DNA of 64,000 nt from Rosa chinensis (GCF_002994745.2 NC_037094.1:69730819-69794818); one strand, 5' to 3'; counted from the first letter of the stretch, positions 1 to 10,972 are shown. The notes: a model not told the origin generated them from the sequence alone. Made by a program: numbers and translations.

Positions 1-1284
1 CAGAGGAAGGTAGATTTGGGAAGAGGTACAGTTGGGTAATATAGGGAGTGAGTTAAAAGTCAGTGCATGCCTCCCAGACCATGGTTTCAAATTCAATGGA
101 GTTAAGTAATTCAGATGAGCTGGTGTGTAGGCTTCTGCCATAGAGGTCTTGGTTGATAACCTTGTGAGAGAAATGACTCTCCTCTGTCTTCCTGATGTTT
201 ATCCAATCATCCAGATCATGTGATTGAATTTTATCACTTTAGTCCAAGCAACATATTTAATTGCTCACCATTCCATCTGGTATCTTGTAGAACTCAACAA
301 AATCCATTACTCTATATTATGCACATTCTACTTTTGATCATGATGAACAAATATTTTGTGAGCTAGCTACCCCAGTTTCATGTGGTGATTGGTGGAACGC
401 TACATTAATAAGAGCAACAAAAATTGCAGATTAAGCATAATGGTGTTTCTGTAGAAGCAAGTGATAATAAGGGGGGAATAGTAGGGATCTTAGCTAGATT
501 CCTTCACATAAACTAATGTAGAGTAAGGTTAGGCTACTCCTTGGGAATGTTATATGGGTTTTGACTTTATATCATTTTATTTTGGCGACCCTTGTGAGGG
601 ACATGACTCTCCTTCCTCTGTATCTTTCCTGATGTTTACACATGATCATGTGTATTTAGTTCTGATCATGTGTATTTAGTCCATTCTATCATTTGACTTT
701 AGTTAAATATATTTCATTGTTAATTATTCTAGCTTCTTGCCTTTACAGAAGGCAATATTCTATTACTAGATTACTATATATTGTGCAAATCCCACTCTAG
801 ATTCTGATACACAGATTGGACAAGAGTGGAAAAGTTTGATTCTGTCATTAATCAACTGAAGTTTTTGCCTTATTAGCACGAAATTAGCAAAGAGTAATGA
901 GATGGTTGAAGGAGACATTATGTCATAAATCAACTTAAGTTTTTGCCTTATTATATGCACTGAGTTTGGTTTACTGTGGATGCAGATTTTATGGAACTGA
1001 GATTGAAGCAGACGCCGATAACATGATTAATGCTCAGTTTTGCTCTTTGTTCATTTGAACTTGATCTTAATGAAGTAATCTATTGATGGAATCAGATTAA
1101 GATGATTATTTAGTCTTTGCGTTTCTATATATCTCAGTTTTCATCCCTATATCATACAATAATGCATGTCAATTTTTATTTTGATTATACAAAAGAATAT
1201 AACAAAGAATGGGAAGTGAAGTATTAAGCTCCCTAATGACTCTATTTACTACATGGTCTACACGATAAGTACTCCCAAGTAGTC
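1..1284. other. Intergenic part of the EXORDIUM repeat unit
   Basis: I see no gene here. It is the 3' flank of the EXORDIUM-like gene and recurs as 59658-60941 (near identical) and, more diverged and interrupted, as 9773-11910. A weak relative lies near 55970-56240. The recurrence shows that the duplicated unit includes intergenic DNA and not just the gene. Confidence 0.75.
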
Positions 1285-2247
1285 TCATACAAGAGTCGAA
1301 CAAGTTGAGGTTGAGGGATCAAACAGAGCAGGAAGCAAGTACTTCTTCCCACTCAGACCATTTGCATTGTAGCTAGCACCAGTTGTAGCATCAACCAAGA
1401 GGTCTCCAGCATAACCAGGATATGCTCCTTTCCCATAGACACCGGGACAAGCCGAAGCAGCCTCTAATGGAGCCTCTTTGGGACCCTGGTAGAACCCATT
1501 TCCAAAAGGGTTGGTCACTGTCCCCGCCAAAAGGCCAGCTAGATTGATGATCATACCGTCCAAACCCACATCATTGTTGGGTGCAACCAAAGGTGGAGAT
1601 TGTGGTCCGTAAATTGGCTGATGGAATGGCCAAGCACATTGACCCGGGCATTGGGTCTCGGAGTTTCCGACCCAGATGTAAGCGAACTTGGAGCTCTTGC
1701 CTCTGATGAAAGAGCTCTTTGAAGACCCGTGGGTACCACATCTGCTAGAGCAAAACCCATCAATTAGAACATCTGATGAGGTCAAAACAACATTGATGGC
1801 ATTACTCTGGCCACCCTTGGCTGCCAACTGTATGATCTGTGTTCCAACAGATAGGGACTTGCCCAGAGAGTAGCTCTCATCGAGGATTTGGTTACCCAAT
1901 GAGAGGGAAATAGATGAGGTTTTCTTGGCATTGGAGAGGTGGTAGTATTTCTCTATGGATTTCCACCATGTAGCCACTGATGGTTGGTTTGTAGATGGAG
2001 AAGAAGTGGAAAGGGAGGCGATGAAATCGGAAACAATTGCGCGCTGGGAAGGCTTGAATTTGCCATACCAGATCAAATTGATGGAGATTTTGCCCGTGAG
2101 AAGAGGGCCATTGTGGTATTGGAAGAGTATAGGCTGTTGGGTTTGATCTGAGTTGGTCTCAGCAAGGCTCCTAGCTGCTGAGCTAAAATGGAACAGAGAG
2201 AGAAGCAGAACAAAGGAAAAGACTTGTTTGGAAGCGGAAGAAACCAT
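1285..2247 (-). CDS. EXORDIUM-like (PHI-1 family) secreted protein
   Basis: Encodes about 320 residues, the usual EXORDIUM/PHI-1 size. EXORDIUM-like proteins are apoplastic proteins linked to brassinosteroid-responsive and carbon-status-responsive growth; their biochemical activity is not established. The start is the ATG at 2245-2247 (MVSSASKQ). An in-frame TTG four codons earlier is not a credible start. Residues 1 to about 28 form a hydrophobic signal peptide ending near FSSAARS. The family core follows: [19 protein letters not shown], a Cys-rich stretch ([11 protein letters not shown]), [27 protein letters not shown] and [10 protein letters not shown]. There is no intron, as is usual for the family, and no lesion. 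It is near identical to 60942-61904 (one visible change, Ala for Thr near SDFI). A copia element sits about 200 bases upstream of the start, so expression may be altered. Confidence 0.93.
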   Translation of the reverse strand: MVSSASKQVFSFVLLLSLFHFSSAARSLAETNSDQTQQPILFQYHNGPLLTGKISINLIWYGKFKPSQRAIVSDFIASLSTSSPSTNQPSVATWWKSIEKYYHLSNAKKTSSISLSLGNQILDESYSLGKSLSVGTQIIQLAAKGGQSNAINVVLTSSDVLIDGFCSSRCGTHGSSKSSFIRGKSSKFAYIWVGNSETQCPGQCAWPFHQPIYGPQSPPLVAPNNDVGLDGMIINLAGLLAGTVTNPFGNGFYQGPKEAPLEAASACPGVYGKGAYPGYAGDLLVDATTGASYNANGLSGKKYLLPALFDPSTSTCSTLV

Positions 2248-2350
2248 GTTTTTTAACAACGAAATAAATTTGGGAAGTTCAGTGATGCTAGAAAAGAATG
2301 ATAGAGCTCAAGTTTTTGTGGGTTGGATTAGAGTGGACTATGGAGAGGCA

Positions 2351-2358
2351 TATATATA
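2351..2358 (-). promoter_or_regulatory. TATA box of EXORDIUM-like gene
   Basis: TATATATA on the minus strand about 105 bases upstream of the ATG at 2247. The same box sits at the same place in the copies at 58743-58750 and 62008-62015, and a TATAAATA variant precedes the pseudogene at 55428-55435. The copia insertion lies about 105 bases further upstream, so the core promoter is kept but distal elements are displaced by 6.5 kb. Confidence 0.6.
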
Positions 2359-2462
2359 GTGCTGAAGACTTGAGGGAAGCAAGTGAATGGAAGGATCCAA
2401 AGATAGGTGGGATTTGATGGGAGTAATGTGAGAGAGCTAGAGGCCAGCAAGAAAGCGTGTTG

Positions 2463-2670
2463 TGTTTAAGTATAATGTGTATTGAGAGAGATTGATGAGA
2501 GAATTGTGTTCTTATTATTGAGAATAGGAGCCCTATATATAGGGATTACAAAGTGCTAGTTCTAATGTTACAAGGAATACCAATCCGTGTAGGATTGGGA
2601 AATCTAGAACCTTCTCTCCTATTGCTACTCCTAGTTTGATAAGGCACACTAAATCGATATTCCTTCAACA
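2463..2670 (-). repeat. copia#1 3' LTR
   Basis: 208 bases, bounded by TG...CA ends and matching 8728-8935 with no difference seen. It contains the palindromic TATA-like block CCTATATATAGG, a likely core promoter in the LTR. Confidence 0.92.
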
Positions 2671-2680
2671 CTCCCCCTTG
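2671..2680 (-). other. Polypurine tract of copia#1
   Basis: On the minus strand this reads CAAGGGGGAG directly before the 3' LTR. This is the expected place and composition of the primer for plus-strand DNA synthesis. Confidence 0.75.
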
Positions 2681-2869
2681 TGCCGCTTCAAACTTGGTGG
2701 TGACGCTTCATCCGTTGCCTCGTTAAAAACCTTGCCAGGTAACAAAAACCCTGTGGGATAAAAATAACCCTGGTCGAAGGACAAAAAGAGCACAACACGT
2801 CCTTCACTCTTCGAGATCGAACATGTAGACATCATAACTCCCCCTGATGTCGATATCTCCCCCTGATTG

Positions 2870-5800
2870 CTATAATCGTGGGAGTTCGGATAACTTTCTC
2901 AATCCGATGCTCTTCACATGTTTCTCGAAGGTGGATTTAGGTAACGACTTAGTGAATAAGTCCGCTACATTATCCTCTGATCGGATTTGATTCACTTCAA
3001 TCTTTAGAAGTGATTGTTGTTGCTGATTATAAAAGAACTTAGGCGATATATGCTTAGTGTTGTCGCCCTTGATGAAACCTAACTTCATTTGTTCAATACA
3101 AGCTGCATTATCCTCATAAATGCATGTAGGTTCATTTGTGGTAGACTTCAAACCACAACTTCCTTGAATGTGTCGAATTACGGACCTTAGCCATACACAT
3201 TCACGTACAGCTTCATGTAGAGCAATAATCTCTGCATGATTTGAGGAAGTAGCAACAAGGGTCTGTTTTGTAGACCTCCAAGATATCGCAGTGCTTCCCA
3301 TGGTAAAGACATAACCAGTTTGGGAGCGACCTTTGTGAGGGTCAGAGAGGTACCCTGCATCAGCAAAACCCATCAAGACATCATTGTCGTTTTGATGGAG
3401 GGAGATAGGAGAACGCCGGCCACCATGAGCGGTGGCGGCGCCGGCGGCGGCAACATGGCCGGCGGCCATTCCATGGACGGGGGCGTTTTGCCTCTTGGGG
3501 TCCAATCCCAATTTTCCGTCATTCCTTTTCTCTCTGTAGGGATAGAATAGGCCCATATCAATCGTACCTCTTAGGTATCGAAAGATTGTCTTTATACCAA
3601 TCCAATGGCGGCGTGTTGGCGCAGAGCTATGTCGAGCTAACAAGTTCACTGCGAATGAGATATCCGGTCTTGTGCATTGAGCTAAGTACAATAATGCGCC
3701 TATTGCACTCAAATAGGGCACCTCGGCCTCTAATGGTTCTTCGTCCTCATCCCTTGGACGAAACGGATCTTTTCCGGGCTCAAGACTACGGCCGATCATG
3801 GGAGTACTCGTAGGCTTTGCTTTATCTTCATTAAAGCGCCTTAGGATTTTCTGAGTATATGCAGACTGATGGATCAAGATTCCATCACTACGGTGCTCGA
3901 GTTCTAAACCGAGACAAAACCGTGTTTTCCCAAGATCTTTCATCTCAAATTCGGATTTCAAGTATTTAGCAGTTTCCTTCAACTCATCTAGAGTTCCAAT
4001 TAGGTTCATGTCATCGACATAAACTGCTACGATTGCAAATCCGGAACTTGTTCTTTTAATGAACACGCATGGGCATATTTCATTGTTAATATATCCCTTC
4101 CCAATCAAGTAGTCACTTAGACGGTTATACCACATCCGTCCGGATTGTTTTAATCCATATAGTGAGCGTTTTAACCTTATTGAAAACGCGCTCCGTGGTT
4201 TAGAGCCACTTGATTTGGGTAATTGAAGTCCATCTGGAACCTTCATATATATCTCTGAATCTAGATCCCCATAGAGATATGCTGTAACCACATCCATAAG
4301 CTGCATGTCAAGTTTTTCGGAAACTACCAAACTGACGAGGTAGCGGAACGTTATAACGTCCATTACGGGAGAATATGTCTCCTCGTAGTCAATTCCAGGG
4401 CGTTGTGAGAAACCTTGCGCCACAAGGCGGGCTTTGTATCTAACAACCTCGTTTTTCTCATTACGCTTTCTAACAAAGACCCATTTATGGCCAACAGGCT
4501 TTACACTTGGGGGTGTCTGCGTTACAGGCCCAAATACCTGTCTCTTTGTTAGTGAATCCAATTCAACCTGGATTGCATCTTTCCATTTAGGCAAATCCGC
4601 TCTTTGTTGACATTCTTCAACAGAGCGAGGTTCGATATCATCATATTCTATAATTCCTTTTGCAATATGATATGCAAATGCATCATCAATCGCCATAGAA
4701 TTTCTATCCATCATCTCATGTACACTAGTGTAATTTATGGAGATCTCTCTATTCTCTGGAGTTGGTTCTGACATTGGAGCGTCCCCCAATGATGTCTCTT
4801 GGACATAACCATAATCCGGAATATTCTCATGAGATGGATTATTTACATCGATGATTAATGGATTATTTTGTGCCGAACTCGCTTTCTTTCTTGGGCGAGA
4901 ATCCATCGAACCTATGGGCCTCCCGCGCTTCTTGGCGGGAGCCGTGGGCCTAGCCACAACGTCACCATCATTGAGAGATGGGACGTTGGCGCCATGCTCA
5001 TGCATTCTTGAGTTGGCGTCATGTCCTCTACTTTTAGGGACATCAATCCTTGCAGGCACGTTTGCAGCAGGTATGTGTGATCTCGTCACTTTAGCGATAT
5101 CAGAAAACGCATCAGGCATCGAATCTGCTACGTTCTGAAGATCGAGAATTCTCCGCACTTCAATTTCTGACTGTGCGGTTCGGGGATCAAGATGAGACAT
5201 AGTGGGGACAGACCACGACAATTCCTGTCGTTCCTGTTGAACATTTATGTTCCTATCTCCCCCTAACGACGGGAAGACTGTCTCATCGAAGTGACAATCC
5301 GCAAATCTAGCGGTAAAGAGATCGCCTGTCAAGGGTTCTATGTAGCGGATAATCGTTGGAGAATCATATCCAACATAAAGGCCTAATCGTCTTTGAGGAC
5401 CCATTTTGGTGCGCTGTGGCGGCGCAATAGGCACATAGACTGCACACCCAAATATGCGTAAGTGTGAGACATCAGGCTCATACCCAGTAACCATCTGGGA
5501 CGCAGAGAAGGGTTGAGTGGCAGTGGGCCTCAGACGAATAAGCACAGCTGCATGCAATATTGCATAGCCCCAAGCAGAAATAGGGAGATTGGTGCGCATC
5601 ACCAATGCTCGAGCAACCATTTGTAGTCGTTTAATGGTGGCTTCTGCGAGACCATTTTGGGTATGAACATGAGGAACAGGATGTTCAACATCAATCCCAA
5701 TGGACATGCAATAATCATCAAAAGTCTTTGATGTAAACTCCCCAGCATTGTCTAATCTTATAGACTTAATGGGATGATCAGGGTGGTGAGCCCGTAACTT

Positions 5801-6124
5801 AATTATTTGTGCTAGGAGTTTAGCAAATGCAGCGTTCCTTGTGGACAATAGCATGACATGTGACCAGCGTGTCGATGCATCAACCAACACCATAAAATAT
5901 CTAAATGGTCCGCATGGTGGTTGAATGGGTCCACAAATATCACCTTGGATTCTTTGCAAGAATGGTATATTTTCTTTGGTGTCCTTTGCATAGGATGGTC
6001 TCGATCCTAACTTTGCTAAAGAGCAGGCTTTGCAGAACGAATGATGGGCTTTGGAAACAACCAATGAGGATTTTGGTTGAGCCATGAAGTCACAATGGAC
6101 CTTAGAAGTAAAAATGGGAGTCAA
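2870..6124 (-). pseudogene. copia#1 pol part: integrase, reverse transcriptase, RNase H
   Basis: An open frame of about 1084 codons. From the N-terminus it has the integrase zinc-binding CKACSLAKLG, the integrase core with GDICGP, RLDNAGEF and NGLAEA (the D, D, E residues), then RT with KARLVAQGFSQ, LYGLKQS and AVYVDDM, and RNase H with FADAGYLSDP and YEDNAACIEQ. An Ala/Gly-rich insert at about 3412-3530 interrupts the segment leading into RNase H. The frame has no true start of its own. It continues the frame ending at 6121 after a shift, overlapping it by four bases. This part could be translated only by frameshifting, or the element is dead. Confidence 0.88.
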
Positions 6125-6657
6125 GGGAGCAGGGGTGGCGTCAAAGCCACCCTTGGGCCGCAGGGGGATGGCGGCGCCGACCGGGGATGGCCGGACTTGA
6201 GGGGGAAGGCGCCGTGAGGCGCAGGTGCTCCTCCTTGATCCAAATTTCGAGTTTTACTTCCTTTCGTTCTGAAAAAGGGATGTCCGTGTGAAGTCTTTAA
6301 TATACGGATCATCATGTCACGACCTGGGTGTCCCAAACGGTCGTGCCAAAGCCTATACGTGTCGGAATCCCATAAATCATCTCTCATGACATGGTTGGAT
6401 TCAATTACTCGAATAGTGGTTGCATACAACCCACTAGAGCGACACATAAGTTTCTCTAATACTCGTTTATTTCCGTAGTCATTAGAGGTGATGCAAAGGA
6501 ACTCTTGTCCATTCTCACAATGCGTTTCCGCATGAAAACCATTGGCTCTTATATCTTTAAAATAATAAAGTTCGAAAAACATGTCTACGACATGAGATAA
6601 AATAAATCGATACTTTATTAATAATATCCAATGATGACACCAGAGTTTCGTGACCAT
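6121..6657 (-). pseudogene. copia#1 pol part: GAG-pre-integrase region
   Basis: Carries the LWHDRLGHPG signature (the two His of the integrase HHCC zinc site) followed by a GC-rich Pro/Ala run at about 6125-6240. That run ends in a stop overlapping the next frame. The paired Cys residues of the zinc site lie downstream in the other frame, so one domain is split over the two frames. Upstream (6658-7007) I see no usable frame, and neither the gag zinc knuckle nor the protease Asp motif could be recognised. Confidence 0.75.
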
Positions 6658-7007
6658 AATCTAATCCAATATAAAAATCAAATCGTAGACAAATCGTAGT
6701 CACTCTATCCGTTCGGCAATTTCAATTTAGTTGTGACCAGGTAAGGTAAGGCGAGATTTTGGTGGAGCGTTGCTCACTTTTAAAACCGTTCTCTCAGATC
6801 AAACCTTGCCTAGACATCACAAGTACTCTTGAGTACGCCTAGAGGGAAAGAGTTAATACAATAAGTCATTTTATTGATATAAGGCATAATTGCCATGACA
6901 TAATTCTTGGAAAAATAAAAGACTATAAATAAAAATCTGCGGTATTTTGTCTTCATCGCCAGATTTAAAGTCTTTGTGAACTCGAAGTCTTGATCACCAT
7001 GATGCGA

Positions 7008-7934
7008 CTACCTTCGTAGGTACATTGCAAATTCAGGTCCATTGATCAGACGTTCCATATCAGAAATAGACACCATAAAGAGGATTCTCCCTTGATTGAG
7101 GCGCATTGGCGCAATATGCATAGTCCCTAGGACTGGTGGCGTTGGAAAGTGGTGCCCATGGCCAACGTTGGCTCCATGGTTTCCAACCCTATTTCCCTCA
7201 AAATCACGCCTCCTACGGTCATGGGATTGTCGCCTTGAGCGATTACCTTCTTGAGCATTTCGATCGTATGGATCATGACGTCGATGGCGACTTTCTCTAG
7301 CCATAGGACGATGCTCTTGATAGCTATCTTGAAGCCTATCAAATATTCTTTTCACAAGTTCATTGCCATGTCTTTCAGTAGTGACCATAGCTTCAATAAG
7401 CTGTTGAAAACTTGTGATCCGCCTTGCATTTACATGAGTCCGGAATAAGTCAGAGGACCTCATAGCATAGACGGGGAAGGTATTGAGGGTTTTCTCAATC
7501 AATTGGTCTTCTGTGATTGTTTTTCCACAGAGACGCATCATTGCTCTGATGCTGAGAGCTTCCGAATAAAATTGCATGACAGTGTCAAATTCAGAAAAGC
7601 GAAGATGTTTCCATTCTGCTTCTGTATTCGGAAGTATGGAGTCACGAACATTGCCATATCGTTCGCGAAGCGCATGCCAAAGCTTTATGGCGCTATCCTC
7701 ATTTATGAACTCAAACTGTAGGTCACTATCCATGTGACGTTTCATGAAGGCAAGTGCCTTGGAATTATCTTTCTCAGTTTGAGGGTCTGGAGCTGTTTCT
7801 ATAGGACAAAGCTCTTGGATTGTATGCAATAAATCACGGGCAATGAGGTGGATCTCGACATCAGTGACCCAAATTAAGTACCTTTTGCCTGCATAATCCA
7901 ATGGAACAAAATCGAGTTTGTTTGTGTTTGACAT
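7008..7934 (-). CDS. copia#1 gag (capsid-like), C-terminally shortened
   Basis: Starts at the ATG of MSNTNKLDFVPLDY (7932-7934); the open frame extends upstream to 8057 without a better start. About 309 residues. The N-terminal half fits copia gag (YLIWVTDVEIHL, then WHALRERYGN and FSEFDTVMQFYSEAL). The C-terminal part is rich in Arg/His (HRRHDPYDR, RRQSHDRRRR) and stops before any CX2CX4HX4C zinc knuckle. It is likely a truncated gag, which fits loss of the gag-protease junction in 6658-7007. Confidence 0.75.
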   Translation of the reverse strand: MSNTNKLDFVPLDYAGKRYLIWVTDVEIHLIARDLLHTIQELCPIETAPDPQTEKDNSKALAFMKRHMDSDLQFEFINEDSAIKLWHALRERYGNVRDSILPNTEAEWKHLRFSEFDTVMQFYSEALSIRAMMRLCGKTITEDQLIEKTLNTFPVYAMRSSDLFRTHVNARRITSFQQLIEAMVTTERHGNELVKRIFDRLQDSYQEHRPMARESRHRRHDPYDRNAQEGNRSRRQSHDRRRRDFEGNRVGNHGANVGHGHHFPTPPVLGTMHIAPMRLNQGRILFMVSISDMERLINGPEFAMYLRR

Positions 7935-8727
7935 CCTGAAAGATGAAACAAAACAAGTTAGTTTCGGAGTCAATGCTTCCACGAAAACTAAATAAGATTT
8001 CCGAGCTATGCTACCAAGAAATCGATTTCCAAGAATAATTGGATTAGACCGAAACAATGATGTTTATATGGTCGTTAATCGATGCTTACGGACGCTCTTA
8101 GTCCGAAGTCTTACGAACGCTCTTAGTTCGTTAATTGCGTGAATCCCCACGATTCCGCTTTTCTCAAAGATCGAACCCACGTTATAAGAAAGGTGGGATG
8201 TAGAAGAAGGGAGGTTTTCAAGTCCCCGAGAAAAGAAGACATATTTAAATTTCGAATTATAGGAACTTCAAAATTACTCTTTTGAATACTTACTTGGTGA
8301 AAATTCGGAGCAGATTCTGTTCTGAACAGCTTGTACCTCGATTGGTGTACAGATCTCAATATGACTCCGATAAGGCTGAAATTCGGAGGTTAGATGGAAG
8401 AGACAGAGACGAACAACTTTTATGAAGAAAGTTTTTCGATCTGAGCTTCCGAACTAGACGTTTCGAGGCTTGCAAGAAGACGGATGTGCACAGGAACGGG
8501 AAAAAGATGCAGTGGGTGTGCGTTGGCTTGTTTGCGCAGCAGGGATGCTTCGGTGGCAGCAGGCTGGAACGCAGGGCTGCAGGAAGGGGGGCAGCAGGGG
8601 CTGCTGTGCAAGGTTGCAAGCACACGGGTGCTCGGGCTGCAGCGAAGGCTCGGCTAGCTCGGGCTAGGGGCTGCTTTGTGAATGAGTTTTGGTTTTCTGT
8701 TTTGTGGTTAGAGTCGTGCTGATAACG

Positions 8728-8935
8728 TGTTTAAGTATAATGTGTATTGAGAGAGATTGATGAGAGAATTGTGTTCTTATTATTGAGAATAGGAGCCCTA
8801 TATATAGGGATTACAAAGTGCTAGTTCTAATGTTACAAGGAATACCAATCCGTGTAGGATTGGGAAATCTAGAACCTTCTCTCCTATTGCTACTCCTAGT
8901 TTGATAAGGCACACTAAATCGATATTCCTTCAACA
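8728..8935 (-). repeat. copia#1 5' LTR
   Basis: 208 bases, no difference seen from 2463-2670. On the element strand it is followed by CG and then TTATCAGCACGA at 8714-8725, the primer-binding position. This is not the common initiator-Met tRNA sequence (TGGTATCAGAGC), and I do not assign the tRNA. Confidence 0.92.
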
Positions 8936-9772
8936 TGTTGCATTTTAAATTTGGGCTGCTTGTGCACTGGCTTCTTAACCCAACCTAGGGGCTAAGACTA
9001 GATGACAGGGTTATCCAGCCAAGTCAATTACGACGTATAGACAATGAGGATTCAATTAATCATTTAATTGCATACCACTTTTTGTAGTTTTGCATAAGAG
9101 TATATTGCATTGTAGATAGTATGTTTTACTTAAATGTTAAAAGTTAATGATTGAACTCTAGTCTCTACTTTTCGCAATTTTTTTTTTCAAGACGCATTTA
9201 GTGCATAAAATTAGAGAGGTATGCTACTCATTAGATTGAAGATAAAAAATAGATGCTAACTTTCAACTTTTGTGAAAGTTGAAGGAAAATGATCGATCAT
9301 CATGAAACAAACTCATCTTTCTGATTCTCACAATCTGGTGGGATATTAACTCTTTGTAAATAATCCATGCATAGCCTTCAACTTGGGTAAGTGCTGGAAT
9401 TTAACTTCCATTTCTTATTGCAATACCACTTGAATCTAGTGAGTTTACATGCCCCCAGATTCTCAACATCAAACAGTACCTATTTGGGACATGAAATGGA
9501 AAGTTAATTACTTGTCCCCATACAAGTCCACTTTGGAGCTTGCCAAGTAAATGGTATTCAAAATTTTACTTGGAGTTGCCTAAAAATCAACTTCTAGTTC
9601 TAAATTTTACTTTGACATTGTGACTCAAGTGGGTAAATAATGAGGATTAGAGTGATTGATTTGGCTGTTGGTTAGGGTTCAGTGGAAGAGTATCTGATTT
9701 GGCTGTTGGCTAGGGTTTAGTTAAATTTAAGTATGTGTTTGTGGATGTGGGAGTATTTATTTATATATGATA
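8936..9772. other. Upstream part of EXORDIUM unit, no gene seen
   Basis: Resumes the EXORDIUM upstream region at the second TGTTG. It is AT-rich with no credible open frame. It matches 62115-62959 in copy B and, more loosely, 58860-59657. It contains the words GGCTGTTGGCTAGGGTTTAG repeated about 45 bases apart. Confidence 0.7.
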
Positions 9773-10204
9773 CAGAGGAAGGTAGATATGGGAAGATGTA
9801 TAGCCGGGTAATAGAGGGACTGAGTTAAAAGTCAGTGCATGCCTCTCAGACCAGGGTTTCAAATTCCAATGGAGTGAAGTTATTCAGATGAGCTGGTGTA
9901 GGCTTCTGCCATGAGAGGTTTTGGTTGATAACCTTCTGAGAGATATGACTCTCCTTCTCTCTGTCATCCTGATGTTTATCCAATTATCCCAATCATGTGA
10001 TTAAATTCTATCACTTTAGTCCAATCGATATATTTAATTGCTCACCATTCCATGAGAGCTAGCTACCCCAGTTTCATGTGGATGATTGGTGGAACACTAT
10101 ACATTAATAGGAGCAACAAAAATTGCAGATTAAGCGTAATGGTGTTTCTGTAGAAGCTAGTGATAAACTGATAATAAGGTGGGCATAATAGGGATCTTAG
10201 CTAA

Positions 10205-10669
10205 TTTTATTTTTATTTTTTTTGAAGTAAAGTGTCAAATCCAGTAATCCACACAAATAAATAGCACTTTTCTAATACAAAGATCTTACAACAAGAAACA
10301 AAAACCACACAGCAGCAGCAAGAGGATATAAATTATATCACACAGGCCAAAGTCTCCATATATGGATAATTAGATGCTTTAGGATAATAAGCTGCGTCAA
10401 CTCGTAAGTCGTAAGAGAGAATCATCAACTCCGGCCTTGGGGGTTAACAGATTTGAAGGTCTTGCTCTCAAGATTATTATAAGAAATGAGTTTACCAGGA
10501 GTATGCAGCAACAGAAACGAACTTTCCTCTTCTTCATTTTCGTCTCCATGGATAAAGAGAACAACAAATTGTCCATAAACAAAGAGCGGGAGAGAAGCGC
10601 ACAAGGGATCAAGATCAACATGGTACTTGACGCCAGAGTAGTCTCTTCCCAACTATGACTTAACAAGCG
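10205..10669 (-). pseudogene. 5'-truncated retrocopy, possibly the 3' end of an F-box mRNA
   Basis: Inserted between direct repeats TTAGCTAA (10197-10204 and 10670-10677). On the minus strand it ends in an A-rich tail (the T-rich run 10205-10220), which is the mark of LINE-driven retroposition. A minus-strand frame (10425-10652) holds LLLHTPGKLISYNNLESKTF followed by a stop. This resembles the C-terminal beta-rich end of F-box-associated domains, but the match is short and the assignment uncertain. A 5'-truncated mRNA copy explains why only a C-terminus is present. The same insertion is in copy B. Confidence 0.5.
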
Positions 10670-10697
10670 TTAGCTAAATTTCTTTACATATACTAAT

Positions 10698-10972
10698 GAG
10701 AGAATTTCACAAATGATCACTCAACTATGACTCATTCGACATTTTGGTCACTGAAGTTTTAAATATATCACTTTGGTTACTCAACTATTACACTGTTAAT
10801 CACTTAAGTCACTCAAAGAGTATTTTTATTAATTTTTTAATGAAAAAAATTAACAAAGTGACTTAAGTGATTGACAATGTAATAGTTGGGTGACCAAAAT
10901 GATATATTTGAAACTTCAGTGACCAAAGTGTTGAATGAGTCATAGTTGAGTGATCATTTGTGAAATTTTCCC
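10698..10972. mobile_element. MITE with long terminal inverted repeats, 9-bp TSD (Mutator type)
   Basis: 275 bases, almost fully palindromic. The left arm (AATTTCACAAATGATCACTC...) is matched by the reverse complement of the right arm. It is flanked by TATACTAAT on both sides (10689-10697 and 10973-10981). A 9-base duplication suggests Mutator-type transposition. The related unit at 1-860 lacks it. It encodes nothing. Confidence 0.88.

Larger units (their letters stand above)
2463..8935 (-). mobile_element. Ty1/copia LTR retrotransposon (copia#1), recent insertion
   Basis: A full-length element of 6473 bases, coding on the minus strand. It is bounded by the target duplication TGTTG (2458-2462 and 8936-8940). 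The undisturbed site with a single TGTTG is present at 62115-62119 in copy B. The two 208-base LTRs look identical by eye, so the insertion is young. On its own strand the element begins TGTTGAAGG and ends TTAAACA, and has a purine-rich tract next to the 3' LTR. Gene order is gag, GAG-pre-integrase, integrase, RT, RNase H (copia order). The coding region is split into three frames, so it looks defective. Confidence 0.95.
1..10815. repeat. Segmental duplication, copy A (with copia insertion)
   Basis: This block is nearly identical to 59658-64000. The offset is exactly 59657 from base 1 to the insertion point at 2458, for example stop codons at 1285 and 60942. It includes one EXORDIUM-like gene and the start of the next repeat unit. 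Copy A differs by the copia element at 2463-8935, scattered single-base changes and a few short indels. One example is 9771-9774, where copy B has about 7 extra bases. Both copies run off the window, so the true length is unknown. Confidence 0.9.

Noticed and set aside
1..260. Possible SINE (repeated block with GTCAGTGCATGCC and TTCAAATTC words)
   Set aside because: The recurrence is explained by duplication of whole EXORDIUM units; I see no A-tail or target duplication at its borders.
8356..8722. Overlapping open frames rich in Ala, Cys and Arg on both strands
   Set aside because: They lie in the GC-rich leader of copia#1 and have no family match; the composition alone keeps frames open.
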